DNA of 49,228 bases from Halarsenatibacter silvermanii (GTDB taxonomy: Bacteria; Bacillota; Halanaerobiia; Halanaerobiales; Halarsenatibacteraceae): contig NZ_FNGO01000019.1 of NCBI RefSeq assembly GCF_900103135.1, positions 1 through 49,228 on the forward strand. The letters run 5' to 3'. A model generated the notes under the pieces. That model made no database searches, had not been told where the DNA came from, and saw nothing but the letters and a program-made list of their open reading frames with translations. The stretch's first letter is position 1. Each line of letters begins with the position of its first letter. Both the position numbers and the translations under genes were made by a program. Positions 34,028 through 43,013 of the stretch are shown piece after piece.

Positions 34028-34237
34028 TTTAGGTAATAATTAAAGTTTGCTTTTTCCGGATATAATTCCCACAGAACGCTCAAACACTTTCTCAGCCGCT
34101 AATTCAGTCCGCAACATCACGTTTTTAATATTGCCCTGTTAGTGTATTTTCAACACCAATTTAGGTTAAAGCCAATCCCGGGTGAATAGAAATTTCACAC
34201 CCACATTTGATTAACTCAAACAGAAAGTCCCCTCAAT

Positions 34238-34266
34238 TCGACAAAACCACCAGCCGGTGTTATAAT
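34238..34266 (+). promoter_or_regulatory. Promoter of cadC
   Basis: TCGACA (34238-34243) and a perfect TATAAT (34261-34266) are 17 bases apart, about 40 bases upstream of the cadC start. The gap from 34028 to here holds no gene that I can see. Confidence 0.6.
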
Positions 34267-34303
34267 TAAAATCAATACAGAAATTCTTCAGGAGATGAAA
34301 AAA

Positions 34304-34696
34304 ATGGGTGATGAACAGCAGCAAAATATAGATGTTCAGGAAGAAAAAGACTTTGAAACCTGCCAGCATTACTGCCCTCACTGGGATAAAATCGAGTCAC
34401 TGGAGAATGATAACCTGGCCAGGGGTGAAGTTAAGGAACTGGCATCAACTTTCAAGGTGCTGGGAGATCCGACCAGGTTGAGAATAATAAACGCTCTCGC
34501 CCGGGAAGAACTCTGTGTCTGTGATATCAGTGAACTTCTGGATATGAGTCAGTCGGCCATCTCCCATCAACTGAAAAAACTGCGCGATCTTGATCTGGTT
34601 AAATATCGAAAAGAAGGTAGAGTGGTCTATTATTCTCTGAGCGATGATCACATACTTCAGCTTTTCTGTCAGGGATTGAATCATGTGCGGGAGTAA
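34304..34696 (+). CDS. cadC: ArsR/SmtB-family metal-sensing repressor, CadC type
   Basis: A 130-residue winged-helix repressor. It has an N-terminal pair CQHYC (about residues 20-24) and the alpha-helix 3 motif ELCVCD (about 68-73); together these four cysteines are the CadC-type site for Cd, Pb or Zn. The DNA-reading helix is DMSQSAISHQLKKLRDLDLV, and the wing is YRKEGRVVYYSL. The ATG at 34304 has AGGAG 9 bases upstream; the ATG at 34295 touches that site. It lies ahead of cadA, which has its own promoter, and presumably represses it until metal binds. Confidence 0.9.
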   Translation: MGDEQQQNIDVQEEKDFETCQHYCPHWDKIESLENDNLARGEVKELASTFKVLGDPTRLRIINALAREELCVCDISELLDMSQSAISHQLKKLRDLDLVKYRKEGRVVYYSLSDDHILQLFCQGLNHVRE

Positions 34697-34733
34697 ATTT
34701 TTTCTCTCCGAGATCGCCAGTTCTTTTTAAACT

Positions 34734-34762
34734 TTGACAGAGAAACGAATTTATCCTATAAT
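34734..34762 (+). promoter_or_regulatory. Promoter of cadA
   Basis: TTGACA (34734-34739) and TATAAT (34757-34762), both perfect, with a 17-base spacer. It gives cadA a strong start of its own between cadC and cadA, about 85 bases before the cadA start codon. Confidence 0.75.
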
Positions 34763-34808
34763 TGAAGACAACATATGAATAAACGTGCATATATTTTTAT
34801 CATTTATA

Positions 34809-34822
34809 TGAATATCTGTTCA
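34809..34822. promoter_or_regulatory. Candidate CadC operator
   Basis: TGAATATCTGTTCA is an imperfect palindrome of the ArsR/SmtB type (TGAA-N-A ... T-N-TTCA). It lies in the cadA leader, with a second ATATGAAT copy at 34773-34780 nearer the promoter. Binding here would block cadA transcription. Confidence 0.45.
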
Positions 34823-34847
34823 AACATTGAATTTTTGGGGGTATTGC

Positions 34848-37088
34848 ATGCTGCAAAAAAAATTTGAAATCGACGGTTTGAGCTGTGTTGACTGTTCATT
34901 GAAAATCGAAAAAGAAGTGAATAATTTATCCGAGGTCGAGCGGGCCGATCTGAATTTCGCCACGAAAGAGCTCAAATTAAAAATAGAAAACTCCGAACAG
35001 CTGGAACAGAACAGGATCAGCAAAAAGATCAAAGATATCGTGAACAGGATAGAAAACGACGCCAGAGTTGTGCCTAAAGATTCAAATTCAAACCACGACC
35101 GTAATATCGGCCCTGGAAAATCATCTGCCGCGGACAGGAATACTTTCAGGAGAATACTGACGGGTTTAAGCTTTCTTAAGTTTAAAATTTTGAGATTGAC
35201 AGCCGGAGTCCTTCTGTTGGCAGCAGCTTTACTGCTCAATGCTGGAACTGCTGTCACTCTCTTTCTCTATCTGTCAGCTTATGCAGTCACCGGTTATAAA
35301 GTCCTGATCAAAACGGTTAAAAACGGAATCAGCGGCAATTTTTTCGATGAGAATTTTCTTATGACGATAGCAACTCTGGGAGCTTTCGTCATTGGTGAAT
35401 ATCCCGAAGGTGTGGCTGTAATGCTATTTTATGAAACCGGTGAGACAGTTAAAGACGCTGCTGTCAACCGCTCGCGCCAATCAATTAAAGCGCTTCTCGA
35501 TATCAAACCGGAAATAGCTCATTTAAAAATGGATAAAGGGATAAAGACCGTTTCTCCAGAAGAGGTAAATATTGGCGATGAGATCATCGCAAAGCCCGGC
35601 GAAAGAATTCCGCTGGATGGGGTGGTCGTAAACGGGGAATCGGCAGTGGACACCTCGGCTCTGACCGGAGAATCGGTGCCCGAAACCAAACGCCCCGGTG
35701 ACGATGTGCTCAGCGGCTCCATCAATAAAAGCGGAACTCTGACGTTAAAAGTGAAAGAGGAGTTTTCCGATTCTACGGTAAACAAAATTCTGCGGCTGGT
35801 CGAAGAAGCTGCCGGCCGCAAAGCAAAAACAGAAAGATTCATAACCAAATTCGCCCATTATTATACTCCTGCGGTTGTTCTGGCAGCAGCCCTGCTGGCA
35901 ACAATTCCCCCGCTAATACTGGAAGGAGCAGCCTTCAGCAGCTGGATTTACAGAGCGCTGATCTTTCTGGTCATATCCTGTCCCTGTGCGCTGGTAATCT
36001 CCATTCCCCTGGGATTTTTTGGAGGGCTCGGATCCGCCTCCCGGCAGGGGGTGCTGATAAAAGGTGCAAACTATCTGGAAGCCTTAAACGATGTCTCGAC
36101 TGTGGTGATGGATAAGACAGGCACGATAACAAGAGGAGTTTTTGAAGTCAACCAGATCCTGCCGGCGGCCAATATATCGCGCTCTGAGCTTCTTAAAACA
36201 GCCGCGGCAGCCGAACTAAACTCCAACCATCCCATAGCTGAAGCTCTCCGCAAAAGCGCCGGCGAGCTGCCGATAAAGCAGGACGATATAGATAATTATC
36301 GGGAAATGGCCGGTCGGGGCGTAACTGCCACCATAAAGGGAGAGGAAATACTGGTAGGAAACGATAAACTTATGGAGGAAAAAAATGTCGATTATATCTC
36401 TTCTGACTCCGGCCGAACCCGGGTTCACGTGGCAGCTGACGGAAATTATCTCGGCAGGATAGAAATTTCCGATCGTCTCAAGCCCGACAGCCTGAATATT
36501 ATCTCAAATCTTCTGGATAACGGCACCAGGGTGGTAATGCTCACCGGAGACAGCAGGGAAGCAGCTGCAGAACTGGCAGAGAAAGCAGGGCTGGAAGAAT
36601 ATTTTGCCGAACTGCTTCCTGACGATAAAGTCGAGAAGCTGGAAAAAATCATCCGCGACAGCAAGAAAAAAACGGCATTTATAGGTGATGGAATCAACGA
36701 TGCACCCGTTCTGGCCCGGGCTGATATTGGCATCTCGATGGGCGGTCTGGGGTCCGATGCCGCGGTGGAAGCTTCCGATGTCGTGTTGATGAATGACCGC
36801 CTATCAGATTTTCAAGCCGCTCTGAATGTAGCCGGGTCGACCCGCCGGATAGTGATGGAAAATATTATTATGGCTCTGGGCATCAAAGGAATATTTCTGC
36901 TGCTGGGAGCTTTTGGTTTAGCCACGATGTGGGGGGCGGTCTTTGCCGATGTGGGAGTGGCGCTGCTGGCGGTTCTTAATTCAGCCCGCCTGATAAAAAG
37001 TAAGTCAGACTACCCTCATTCGCCTTACCCATCCACTGAAATAACAGATAAAAAGCAGCCTCCTCAATCATCTTTTGGTGATTCCTGA
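34848..37088 (+). CDS. cadA: Heavy-metal P-type ATPase (Cd/Zn/Pb/Co export), CadA/ZntA type
   Basis: A 746-residue P1B-type ATPase in the cytoplasmic membrane that exports soft divalent metals. It has an N-terminal metal-binding domain with CxxC (GLSCVDCSLK), a charged spacer, paired membrane helices, the actuator TSALTGESVPETK, the membrane metal site CPC (about residues 377-379, ISCPCALVIS), phosphorylation site DKTGTITRG (Asp about 422), and GDGINDAPVLARADIGISMG. The ATG at 34848 has GGGGG 6 bases upstream. It is paired with cadC. Its last 12 codons overlap the terminator of the convergent symporter gene. Confidence 0.94.
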   Translation: MLQKKFEIDGLSCVDCSLKIEKEVNNLSEVERADLNFATKELKLKIENSEQLEQNRISKKIKDIVNRIENDARVVPKDSNSNHDRNIGPGKSSAADRNTFRRILTGLSFLKFKILRLTAGVLLLAAALLLNAGTAVTLFLYLSAYAVTGYKVLIKTVKNGISGNFFDENFLMTIATLGAFVIGEYPEGVAVMLFYETGETVKDAAVNRSRQSIKALLDIKPEIAHLKMDKGIKTVSPEEVNIGDEIIAKPGERIPLDGVVVNGESAVDTSALTGESVPETKRPGDDVLSGSINKSGTLTLKVKEEFSDSTVNKILRLVEEAAGRKAKTERFITKFAHYYTPAVVLAAALLATIPPLILEGAAFSSWIYRALIFLVISCPCALVISIPLGFFGGLGSASRQGVLIKGANYLEALNDVSTVVMDKTGTITRGVFEVNQILPAANISRSELLKTAAAAELNSNHPIAEALRKSAGELPIKQDDIDNYREMAGRGVTATIKGEEILVGNDKLMEEKNVDYISSDSGRTRVHVAADGNYLGRIEISDRLKPDSLNIISNLLDNGTRVVMLTGDSREAAAELAEKAGLEEYFAELLPDDKVEKLEKIIRDSKKKTAFIGDGINDAPVLARADIGISMGGLGSDAAVEASDVVLMNDRLSDFQAALNVAGSTRRIVMENIIMALGIKGIFLLLGAFGLATMWGAVFADVGVALLAVLNSARLIKSKSDYPHSPYPSTEITDKKQPPQSSFGDS

Positions 37089-37104
37089 TGAAAGGAGGCC
37101 GCTT
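37047..37104 (-). terminator. Terminator of the symporter gene, inside the 3' end of cadA
   Basis: AAGCAGCCTCCT (37053-37064) and AGGAGGCCGCTT (37093-37104) pair in 11 of 12 positions, with a further TCATC/GATGA pairing inside. On the minus strand TTTTTATC follows. It may serve both convergent genes. Confidence 0.5.
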
Positions 37105-37148
37105 ATCAGACGCTTAATTTCAATTTTAGATTTTAAGAGATTAACGGA

Positions 37149-38516
37149 TTACTCTTCGGCCGGGCGAGTAAGCTCTTCCATGTAATTGTCCTTCTCTTTG
37201 GCCACAACTCCGGCCAGCACTATCAAAGCTATCAGGTTGGGAGCTGCCATCAAACCATTGAGCGTGTCAGCCAGCAGCCATATCGGTTCTAAGGCACCTA
37301 CCGCTCCTAGAAAAAGGAAGCCCAGAAACAGAAAGCGATAGGGTACTACTACTCCCTTACCGAATATATACCGCCAGCTCTCCTCCCCGTAAAAAGACCA
37401 GGTCAGCATGGTGGTGTAGGCAAATATGATGATGCTGGTGTTTATGATATAACCTCCCGGACCTGGCAGGCCTCTGGAAAAACCTTCAGCCGCCAGCACC
37501 GCTCCCGTTTCACCGGTACCAAGAGCGCCGGTCAAAAGAACTACCAGAGCTGTAATGGTTCCTACAATTATCGTATCTATAAATACTTCCCAGATACCCC
37601 ACATGCCCTGACGGGTAGGTTTGTTGCGGGCCTGAGCGTGAATTATCGAAGCTGCTCCCAGGCCGGCTTCGTTGGAAAAGACTCCGCGGGCAACACCGAA
37701 GCGCACCGCCATCCTGACAGTAGCTCCTGCAAAACCACCGAAGGCCGAAGCCGGTGTAAAAGCTTTGGTGAAAATATCGGCAAAAACAGCCGGCACCGAA
37801 CCGATATGCAAAATTATGATCAAACCGCCGCCGATAAAGTAAAATATAGCCATGATCGGCACCAGTCGTTCAGCAACACGACCAATTCTTTTAACTCCGC
37901 CAAGGATAACAAGGGCCACAAAAAAGACCACAAGAATGCCGGTCAACCAGGTGGGAACCGCAAAGCCGTCTTCAGCAGCATGTGCCAGCGTGTTCGACTG
38001 AACCATATTGCCGATACCAAAAGCAGCTATGCCGGCAAAGAAAGCATAAAGAACAGCCAGCCATTTCCATTTGCCACCCATACCGTTTTGAATATAATAC
38101 ATAACTCCACCGGTAAAATCATCTTCACCTTTTTTCTCACGGTATTTTATTCCCAGCTGGGCCTCGGCAAATTTGGTGGCCATGCCGAAGAGAGCACATA
38201 TCCACATCCAGAAAATAGCTCCCGGACCTCCAAGCGAGAGAGCGGTGCTGACCCCCGCAATGTTTCCCACACCCAGGGTGGCCGCCATAGCCGAGCTTAT
38301 CGCCTGAAAGGAGCTCAAAACTCCGCCTTCATCTTCAGCTTCTTTGCTAAAATATCTTCCGAAACTCTGATCCCAGGATAATTTAAAATGAGTAAATTGA
38401 AAAAAGTTCAATCTGACTGTCAGGTACACGCCGGTACCAACCAGCAAAATTAAAAAAGGCGGTCCCCAAACCACTGCATTAACCGCATCATTCAACTCCA
38501 GGAGCGATTCAATCAT
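37149..38516 (-). CDS. Alanine/glycine:cation symporter, AGCS family
   Basis: A 455-residue membrane transporter with about 11 hydrophobic segments. Family motifs are LLVGTGVYLTVRLNFFQF near the N-terminus, SSFQAISSAMAATLGVGNIAGVSTAL, GPGAIFWMW, ATKFAEAQLGIKYR, and GVARGVFSNEAGLGAASIIHA. It takes up alanine or glycine with Na+ (or H+). The start has GGGGG upstream. Import of small amino acids with sodium suits a saline habitat, but the substrate is inferred from the family only. It is a single-gene unit. Confidence 0.93.
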   Translation of the reverse strand: MIESLLELNDAVNAVVWGPPFLILLVGTGVYLTVRLNFFQFTHFKLSWDQSFGRYFSKEAEDEGGVLSSFQAISSAMAATLGVGNIAGVSTALSLGGPGAIFWMWICALFGMATKFAEAQLGIKYREKKGEDDFTGGVMYYIQNGMGGKWKWLAVLYAFFAGIAAFGIGNMVQSNTLAHAAEDGFAVPTWLTGILVVFFVALVILGGVKRIGRVAERLVPIMAIFYFIGGGLIIILHIGSVPAVFADIFTKAFTPASAFGGFAGATVRMAVRFGVARGVFSNEAGLGAASIIHAQARNKPTRQGMWGIWEVFIDTIIVGTITALVVLLTGALGTGETGAVLAAEGFSRGLPGPGGYIINTSIIIFAYTTMLTWSFYGEESWRYIFGKGVVVPYRFLFLGFLFLGAVGALEPIWLLADTLNGLMAAPNLIALIVLAGVVAKEKDNYMEELTRPAEE

Positions 38517-38834
38517 CTTTATTCCCCCTATTTTTATTATATGCAGCCGATTAAAATATCCGCAGTTTAAAGCATTTTTATATTTTTCAGCACCACTCCC
38601 TTTACTGCTTTTATAGAAATGATAGGGGAAATTGTTGTCAGTATAAGTTATTATAATTAAATAAGTTTAAAAATAATATTTTTATTACTAGTATAATTTT
38701 ATATTAAAACTATCGATCATTATTATAATTGTATATCATGATCTGCAACTCCTGCAAAAAAAATTAAAAATTTCATAAAATTTTAATGACAATTGAATAC
38801 GCCGATGATCGATCATTATCACCGGCAGTAATGG
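38517..38834. other. AT-rich gap without a gene
   Basis: No reading frame of interest is seen. The stretch has many A/T runs and several short palindromes around ATCGAT (near 38712 and 38808). GCCGGTGAT/ATCATCGGC near 38803-38827 could form a weak hairpin after the glycosyltransferase gene, without a T-run. The upstream region of the symporter gene lies here, but I cannot point to a convincing promoter. Confidence 0.5.
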
Positions 38835-40082
38835 TCAAAAATAATCTTCCAGCCGCCGAAAAACCCCCTCCCAGCCCAGCGATCTAACAGCCTCTCTATA
38901 CTCCTTATCTGCGAGGAATGAAAAATCCTCTGACTCTGTAATTTGAGCCTGTAGTGCCCGGGCCAGCCTCTTTTCAAAATTTTTCATGCCTTTCTCGGAT
39001 GGAATATCAACATTTTTCAAGGGGGGCAGTTTTACTTTTTGAAGCACTGACTTTTCCTGAATTACTTCCGGCAGATAATTCGAAACTCCGGGTATATCGC
39101 TGGTTACCACCCTGAGACCGCAGGCCAGTGCCTCCAGGATAACCAGAGCAAATCCTTCATAAAAGGAAGGCAGGCAAAAGATGCTGGCCTGGCGAAGCCT
39201 CTCTCCCACCTCGTGCTGGGGCAGAAGTCCTGTCAGTTCAACCGAAAAATCCGCCGATTCAGCAAGCTGACAGATTAATTCTTTTTCTTTTCCCTGGCCG
39301 GAACCGATCAAAGTCAGCTTCACGTTTTTATTTTCGGTAGAAGTCAGAGCCCGCTCCAGGGCTCTCAGCAGCGAAATTACGCCTTTAGAACGGCTCAGCT
39401 TGCCCACGTAAACGATTTCAATTTCATCGTCTTCTTTCCGGGAGGAAATGTCCTCCCGACCGGGAAAATAAAAATTATCCTGATTATAGCCAAGTCCTGT
39501 GACAGCTATTTTATTTTCATCAACCTCAAGCATATCAACAATCTGACGCTTCTGATATTTATTGAGAGCAAATATTTTGTCCAGTCTTTCCGTTCCTCTT
39601 TTTATTCTATCCGCGAAGCGGGGATTTTTTTGAAGCTGCCTTAATCCTGTGCCGTGAGAGATTCCTATGACTTTCAACCCGGTAAACTTTTTAGCAACCT
39701 CAGCTGTAACAAGCCAGAGATGATGGGCAAGAATAGTGGGGGCCTCAAATTCACCTACAGCCCTTTCAATCTGCTCAAGATAGGATTTCAACAATTTTTT
39801 CTCTTCATTTTTCGTCAGAGAAGAATATCTCCGGGATTGATAGGGCATATTATCGCTCATTCCGAAGATGGGAAAATCCAGACGGCCGTTAAGAAATTTC
39901 ACCGGCCAGTAATCCTCCCTGAAGTCTGCGCAGTCCTCTTCTGCACTTCCTTTTTGTGCTGCAGCTACAACCGCCTGATCATATTCCCGGCGGTGAGCCT
40001 GACGGTAGATTGACTGTAAGTACATACCGCTGCCGGTGCAGGCCGGCCTCTGTCCCAGAACCTGGATCAATTCTGCTGACAT
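38835..40082 (-). CDS. Glycosyltransferase, GT4-like (GT-B fold)
   Basis: A 415-residue protein with the GT-B layout. The N-terminal half has AAQKGS, PTILAHHLWLVTAEVAKKF and GISHGTGL. The C-terminal half has VYVGKLSRSKGVISLLRAL, LIGSGQGKEKEL and the GT4 donor motif FCLPSFYEGFALVILEALACG (key SFYEGFALVILEAL), where the glutamates hold the nucleotide-sugar. It adds a sugar to an unknown acceptor, perhaps a lipid or polysaccharide. I chose ATG 40082 (GGGGGA 5 bases upstream); a longer frame to 40199 lacks a ribosome site. It stands alone, not in a polysaccharide cluster. Confidence 0.85.
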   Translation of the reverse strand: MSAELIQVLGQRPACTGSGMYLQSIYRQAHRREYDQAVVAAAQKGSAEEDCADFREDYWPVKFLNGRLDFPIFGMSDNMPYQSRRYSSLTKNEEKKLLKSYLEQIERAVGEFEAPTILAHHLWLVTAEVAKKFTGLKVIGISHGTGLRQLQKNPRFADRIKRGTERLDKIFALNKYQKRQIVDMLEVDENKIAVTGLGYNQDNFYFPGREDISSRKEDDEIEIVYVGKLSRSKGVISLLRALERALTSTENKNVKLTLIGSGQGKEKELICQLAESADFSVELTGLLPQHEVGERLRQASIFCLPSFYEGFALVILEALACGLRVVTSDIPGVSNYLPEVIQEKSVLQKVKLPPLKNVDIPSEKGMKNFEKRLARALQAQITESEDFSFLADKEYREAVRSLGWEGVFRRLEDYF

Positions 40083-40162
40083 TTTTATCCCCCTGCCTGC
40101 GATGTATATAGAGATATGGTCCTCCTCCGAAACAGCTGGGTAAATTTCTATATTTACTGTAT

Positions 40163-40188
40163 AATCAAGGTTGCTTATAACCTTGATT
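40163..40188. repeat. Perfect 10-base inverted repeat upstream of the glycosyltransferase
   Basis: AATCAAGGTT (40163-40172) and AACCTTGATT (40179-40188) are separated by 6 bases, about 80 bases before the glycosyltransferase start. It may be an operator or a hairpin. No T-run follows on the minus strand. Confidence 0.5.
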
Positions 40189-40202
40189 GTTGGTTTCAAA
40201 AA

Positions 40203-40473
40203 GCATCGTAAGCTATAAAGCGGGGTGATACTGGAAATTTTTCAAGGCTCGGGTCAGCTCCCTGGCCAAAAAAATTGTATCCCTGGCTCAGGATCTGCCG
40301 GTCTGAACTTAAAGCTCAGGGAAATGCTTTTGCGAAGGAAGCACTATTTTTTGGCCGAAAACTAAACCTAAACCCAGGAAAAATTTCATCGTGAACAGAG
40401 CATTATAGCCTGCGATGATAAGCAACATGAATATGACTAAAACTATATTAAACCAGCTGATATGGAGAAGATC
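40203..40473. repeat. Dispersed intergenic repeat, copy H (longest)
   Basis: Both palindromic arms are present: GCATCGTAAGCTATAAAGC near 40203 and the complementary GCATTATAGCCTGCGATG near 40401-40418. Between them are GATACTGGAAATTTTTC, two CCTGGCC/TTGGCC boxes and a segment shared with copy G. The family end CAGCTGATATGGAGAAGATC (inverted) finishes near 40473, just before tRNA-Cys. No protein is encoded. Confidence 0.7.
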
Positions 40474-40485
40474 AAAAAATATAAA

Positions 40486-40562
40486 TGGAGGCGAGGGCTG
40501 GATTTGAACCAGCAATCGGGGACCTGCGGTCCCCCGCCTTAACCGGGTTTGGCCACCTCGCC
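40486..40562 (-). tRNA. tRNA-Cys (anticodon GCA), with C33
   Basis: A 77-base tRNA with acceptor stem GGCGAGG/CCTCGCC, discriminator T(U)73 and encoded CCA. The T arm GCTGG-TTCAAAT-CCAGC is perfect. The anticodon stem GGGGA/TCCCC encloses the loop CCGCAGG, giving GCA. Position 33 is C instead of the nearly universal U, and C32-C33 could pair with G37-G38. U73 is the cysteine identity base. It lies between the AEC transporter gene and repeat copy H. The isotype is likely; activity is uncertain. Confidence 0.82.
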
Positions 40563-40631
40563 TCAATTGTGAATTTTTTTCTTTTATCAGTATCTATTTT
40601 AGAAGATTTTCCCTCGGCTGTCAAGAACAGC

Positions 40632-41567
40632 TCAGAAAACAATTACTGCCACTGCTGTTATGAAAGGAATAGTGAAGAGGCTCAATAGAGTGGTTATAAA
40701 GACTCCTTCAGAGGCCAGCCGATGGTCTCCCGAAAAGCGCGCAGCAAAAATAACGCTGTTGGCAGCTGCGGGCATCGCTATCTGCAAAGTTATCACTGAA
40801 GCCAGTATTGCTGGCAGCGAAACCAGCCGGAAAACTGCCAGAGCTGCCAGGGGAAAAACCAAAAGTTTGAATAAGCTCAGGCCCAGCAGCTCAGGTTTTA
40901 CAATCAGTCTGCGCAGTTCCATCCCGTAAAGTGAAGCACCTATGACTATCATGGAGAAGGGAAAAGTTGCATCGCCGATCAAATTGATAGCTTCCGCCAG
41001 AGCTCCCGGCACCTCTATTCCCGTCAGCAGGATAAAAAAGCCGACGCCCAGAGCCAGTGTTCCGTTATTTTTGAATATCTGTAACATTCTGGCAGGCTTC
41101 ATGCTTTCACCTTTCTCCTGCAATATGTATATTCCATAAGTCCAGATAACCGCGTTAAAAGGAATCTGTCCTATCGAACCGTAAAAAACCCCGTATTCGG
41201 GAAATATAGCCCCCAGAACCGGAAGTCCCATATAACCGATATTAGAAAAAATCATCAGGAACTTTATGGTCTGTCTGTGCCGCGGAGAGCCCGACAATCT
41301 TTTGGACGTCAGCGAGGCGAGCAGGACGATGATAAAATATACTCCCGCCCAGCCGGCCAAAAGCAGCAGAACATTCTGCAGCATCTCCCCCTCTATATCA
41401 ACCATCATAGCTGAAATTATCATAAATGGTAGTATATAATCCAGAAGCAGATCAAATAAAAATTCTCTATCCCGCTCTTTTATGATCCCTTTTTTGCGCA
41501 GATAATAACCGAAAAAAAGAATCAAAAAGAGGGCCAGTATTTGATTTAAAAGCGGCATGAATGGCAT
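40632..41567 (-). CDS. AEC-family transporter (auxin efflux carrier family)
   Basis: A 311-residue membrane protein with about ten hydrophobic segments in two halves. Recognisable stretches are FGYYLRKKGIIKERDREFL, MIFSNIGYMGLPVLGAIFP, ATFPFSMIVIGASLYGMEL and LQIAMPAAANSVIFAARF. Bacterial members export or take up carboxylates such as malate; the substrate here is not evident. The start at 41567 has GAGGG upstream. It appears to be a single gene. Confidence 0.88.
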   Translation of the reverse strand: MPFMPLLNQILALFLILFFGYYLRKKGIIKERDREFLFDLLLDYILPFMIISAMMVDIEGEMLQNVLLLLAGWAGVYFIIVLLASLTSKRLSGSPRHRQTIKFLMIFSNIGYMGLPVLGAIFPEYGVFYGSIGQIPFNAVIWTYGIYILQEKGESMKPARMLQIFKNNGTLALGVGFFILLTGIEVPGALAEAINLIGDATFPFSMIVIGASLYGMELRRLIVKPELLGLSLFKLLVFPLAALAVFRLVSLPAILASVITLQIAMPAAANSVIFAARFSGDHRLASEGVFITTLLSLFTIPFITAVAVIVF

Positions 41568-41655
41568 ATCGTTTCCCTCACCCTTTTATAATATAATACT
41601 TCCCCAGGCCAGCCCTATCAAACCGAGAAAAGCCAGTTTAAAATCCATCTTTCAA

Positions 41656-42648
41656 CTACTTCCGATGCTGCAAAAGCTCTCCGGCAACTTCTTTTAAATT
41701 CAAATCATTGACTTCTTCAACTTTGTTTTTATAATAATCGGGAATCTCTCTGGCCCCTGTATATGCTCCAGCAATTCCGCCGGCAATAGCACCAATTGTA
41801 TCGCAGTCACCGCCCAGGTTGGCAGCAATAAAAGCAGCTTCAATTGGATCTCCCTGAGCCAATTTCACTATCGCCAGAGAAGTAGGTACACTTTCAGGAA
41901 CTGACACTCCCGCACCAACAACATTATACAATTTTTCCAGAGCTTCTTCCTGCAAAGAACTATCTTCGATTATCTGAAAAGCCAGATAAGTTCGTTCAAT
42001 AACGGACGGATCAAATACCCCTCTTCCTCTTCTATAACCCATGCGCATGGCTTTGATCGCATTATTAAAAACCCGATCTAAAGAATCTGAGGTCATGGCT
42101 GTAGAAATCGCAGCTGCCACGCCCGAAGCTCCTGCTATAGCAACATCGGTATGATGAGTGGGAAGACATACTTCCTCTACGGCATCTACTAAACTCTCGA
42201 AATCTTTCTCTGATTTCAGGATACCAATCGGTGAGATCCGCATAGCTGCCCCATTGGTATTGCCAAATTTACCTGTTTCTTCCACCGGCTCACCATCTTT
42301 AATTTTCTGAAGTGCTCTGCGGGAACTCGGCCCCAGCTGGTTATTTTCTAAAGCATTATTTTCCTTCACCCATTCCAGCAGATTATCGGCAATTTTACGA
42401 GCTTCTATCTCACCTTCGGACTGAATTACAGCCTCAGCTATTTTGAGGGCCTGATTTGTATCATCGGTAATCTCGCCCGCTTCCATCCCTTCAGCTACAA
42501 AATGGCCATCCGGCCCGGGCATAAAATCGGTAATTTCTCCAAAATGTCTCTTTACCTTCTGCCTGGGCCACAACTCAGAAGGCATTCCCAGAGCATCACC
42601 AATTGCCACTCCCAGCAAAGTTCCGTAAGCCTGATCGATTAATGACAT
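41656..42648 (-). CDS. ADP-ribosylglycohydrolase-family protein
   Basis: A 330-residue all-helical hydrolase. The two-metal site motifs are clear: TDDT at residues 61-64 and GGDCDTIGAIAGGIAGA near 278-294, with NGAAMRISPIG and LPTHHTDVAIAG between. Family enzymes remove ADP-ribose from modified proteins (DraG, ARH) or act on related nucleoside substrates. DraG reverses modification of nitrogenase reductase, but no nitrogenase or DraT is here, so that role is not supported. The start has GGAG 8 bases upstream. Confidence 0.92.
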   Translation of the reverse strand: MSLIDQAYGTLLGVAIGDALGMPSELWPRQKVKRHFGEITDFMPGPDGHFVAEGMEAGEITDDTNQALKIAEAVIQSEGEIEARKIADNLLEWVKENNALENNQLGPSSRRALQKIKDGEPVEETGKFGNTNGAAMRISPIGILKSEKDFESLVDAVEEVCLPTHHTDVAIAGASGVAAAISTAMTSDSLDRVFNNAIKAMRMGYRRGRGVFDPSVIERTYLAFQIIEDSSLQEEALEKLYNVVGAGVSVPESVPTSLAIVKLAQGDPIEAAFIAANLGGDCDTIGAIAGGIAGAYTGAREIPDYYKNKVEEVNDLNLKEVAGELLQHRK

Positions 42649-43013
42649 ATTATTTCTCCTCTCAGAAATTTTTGACTTCCCCTTTTTTCTCCAGATGCCG
42701 CTTCGGTTAAAATTTCTATCATATCTTTTGTTGAAAATATATCCGAGCTCAAGTAATATAGTATTGTTTATGGCGGAGTAAAATGCAGATAATCGCAGCT
42801 AAAATTACGGAGATACAGCTAATAAACAAAAGACATCTCCAGCCATCCCGAATAAGCCCCCTGAATACCCAAAATTCGGGAGATAATAGAAAGGATGCTG
42901 AAGATGCCTCAAATAGATTATATCAAAATTGAGCGAAAAAGAAAGGAGTTAAAATAATAATTCTAATCCTGTTCCAATAAAACTTAACTTTAAAGAGCCC
43001 GCCCCCTGATTTT
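42649..43013. other. Gap without a recognisable gene
   Basis: No convincing coding sequence. One perfect 8-base inverted repeat, TCCCGAAT (42846-42853) and ATTCGGGA (42874-42881), could be a hairpin. An AAAGGAG near 42940 is followed by no reading frame. No member of the dispersed repeat family is present. Confidence 0.5.

Noticed and set aside
40309-40566. 85-residue frame covering tRNA-Cys
   Set aside because: It is the tRNA and repeat copy H read as protein.
41656-42648. DraG-type control of nitrogenase by the ADP-ribosylglycohydrolase
   Set aside because: No nitrogenase or DraT gene is nearby; the family has many other substrates.
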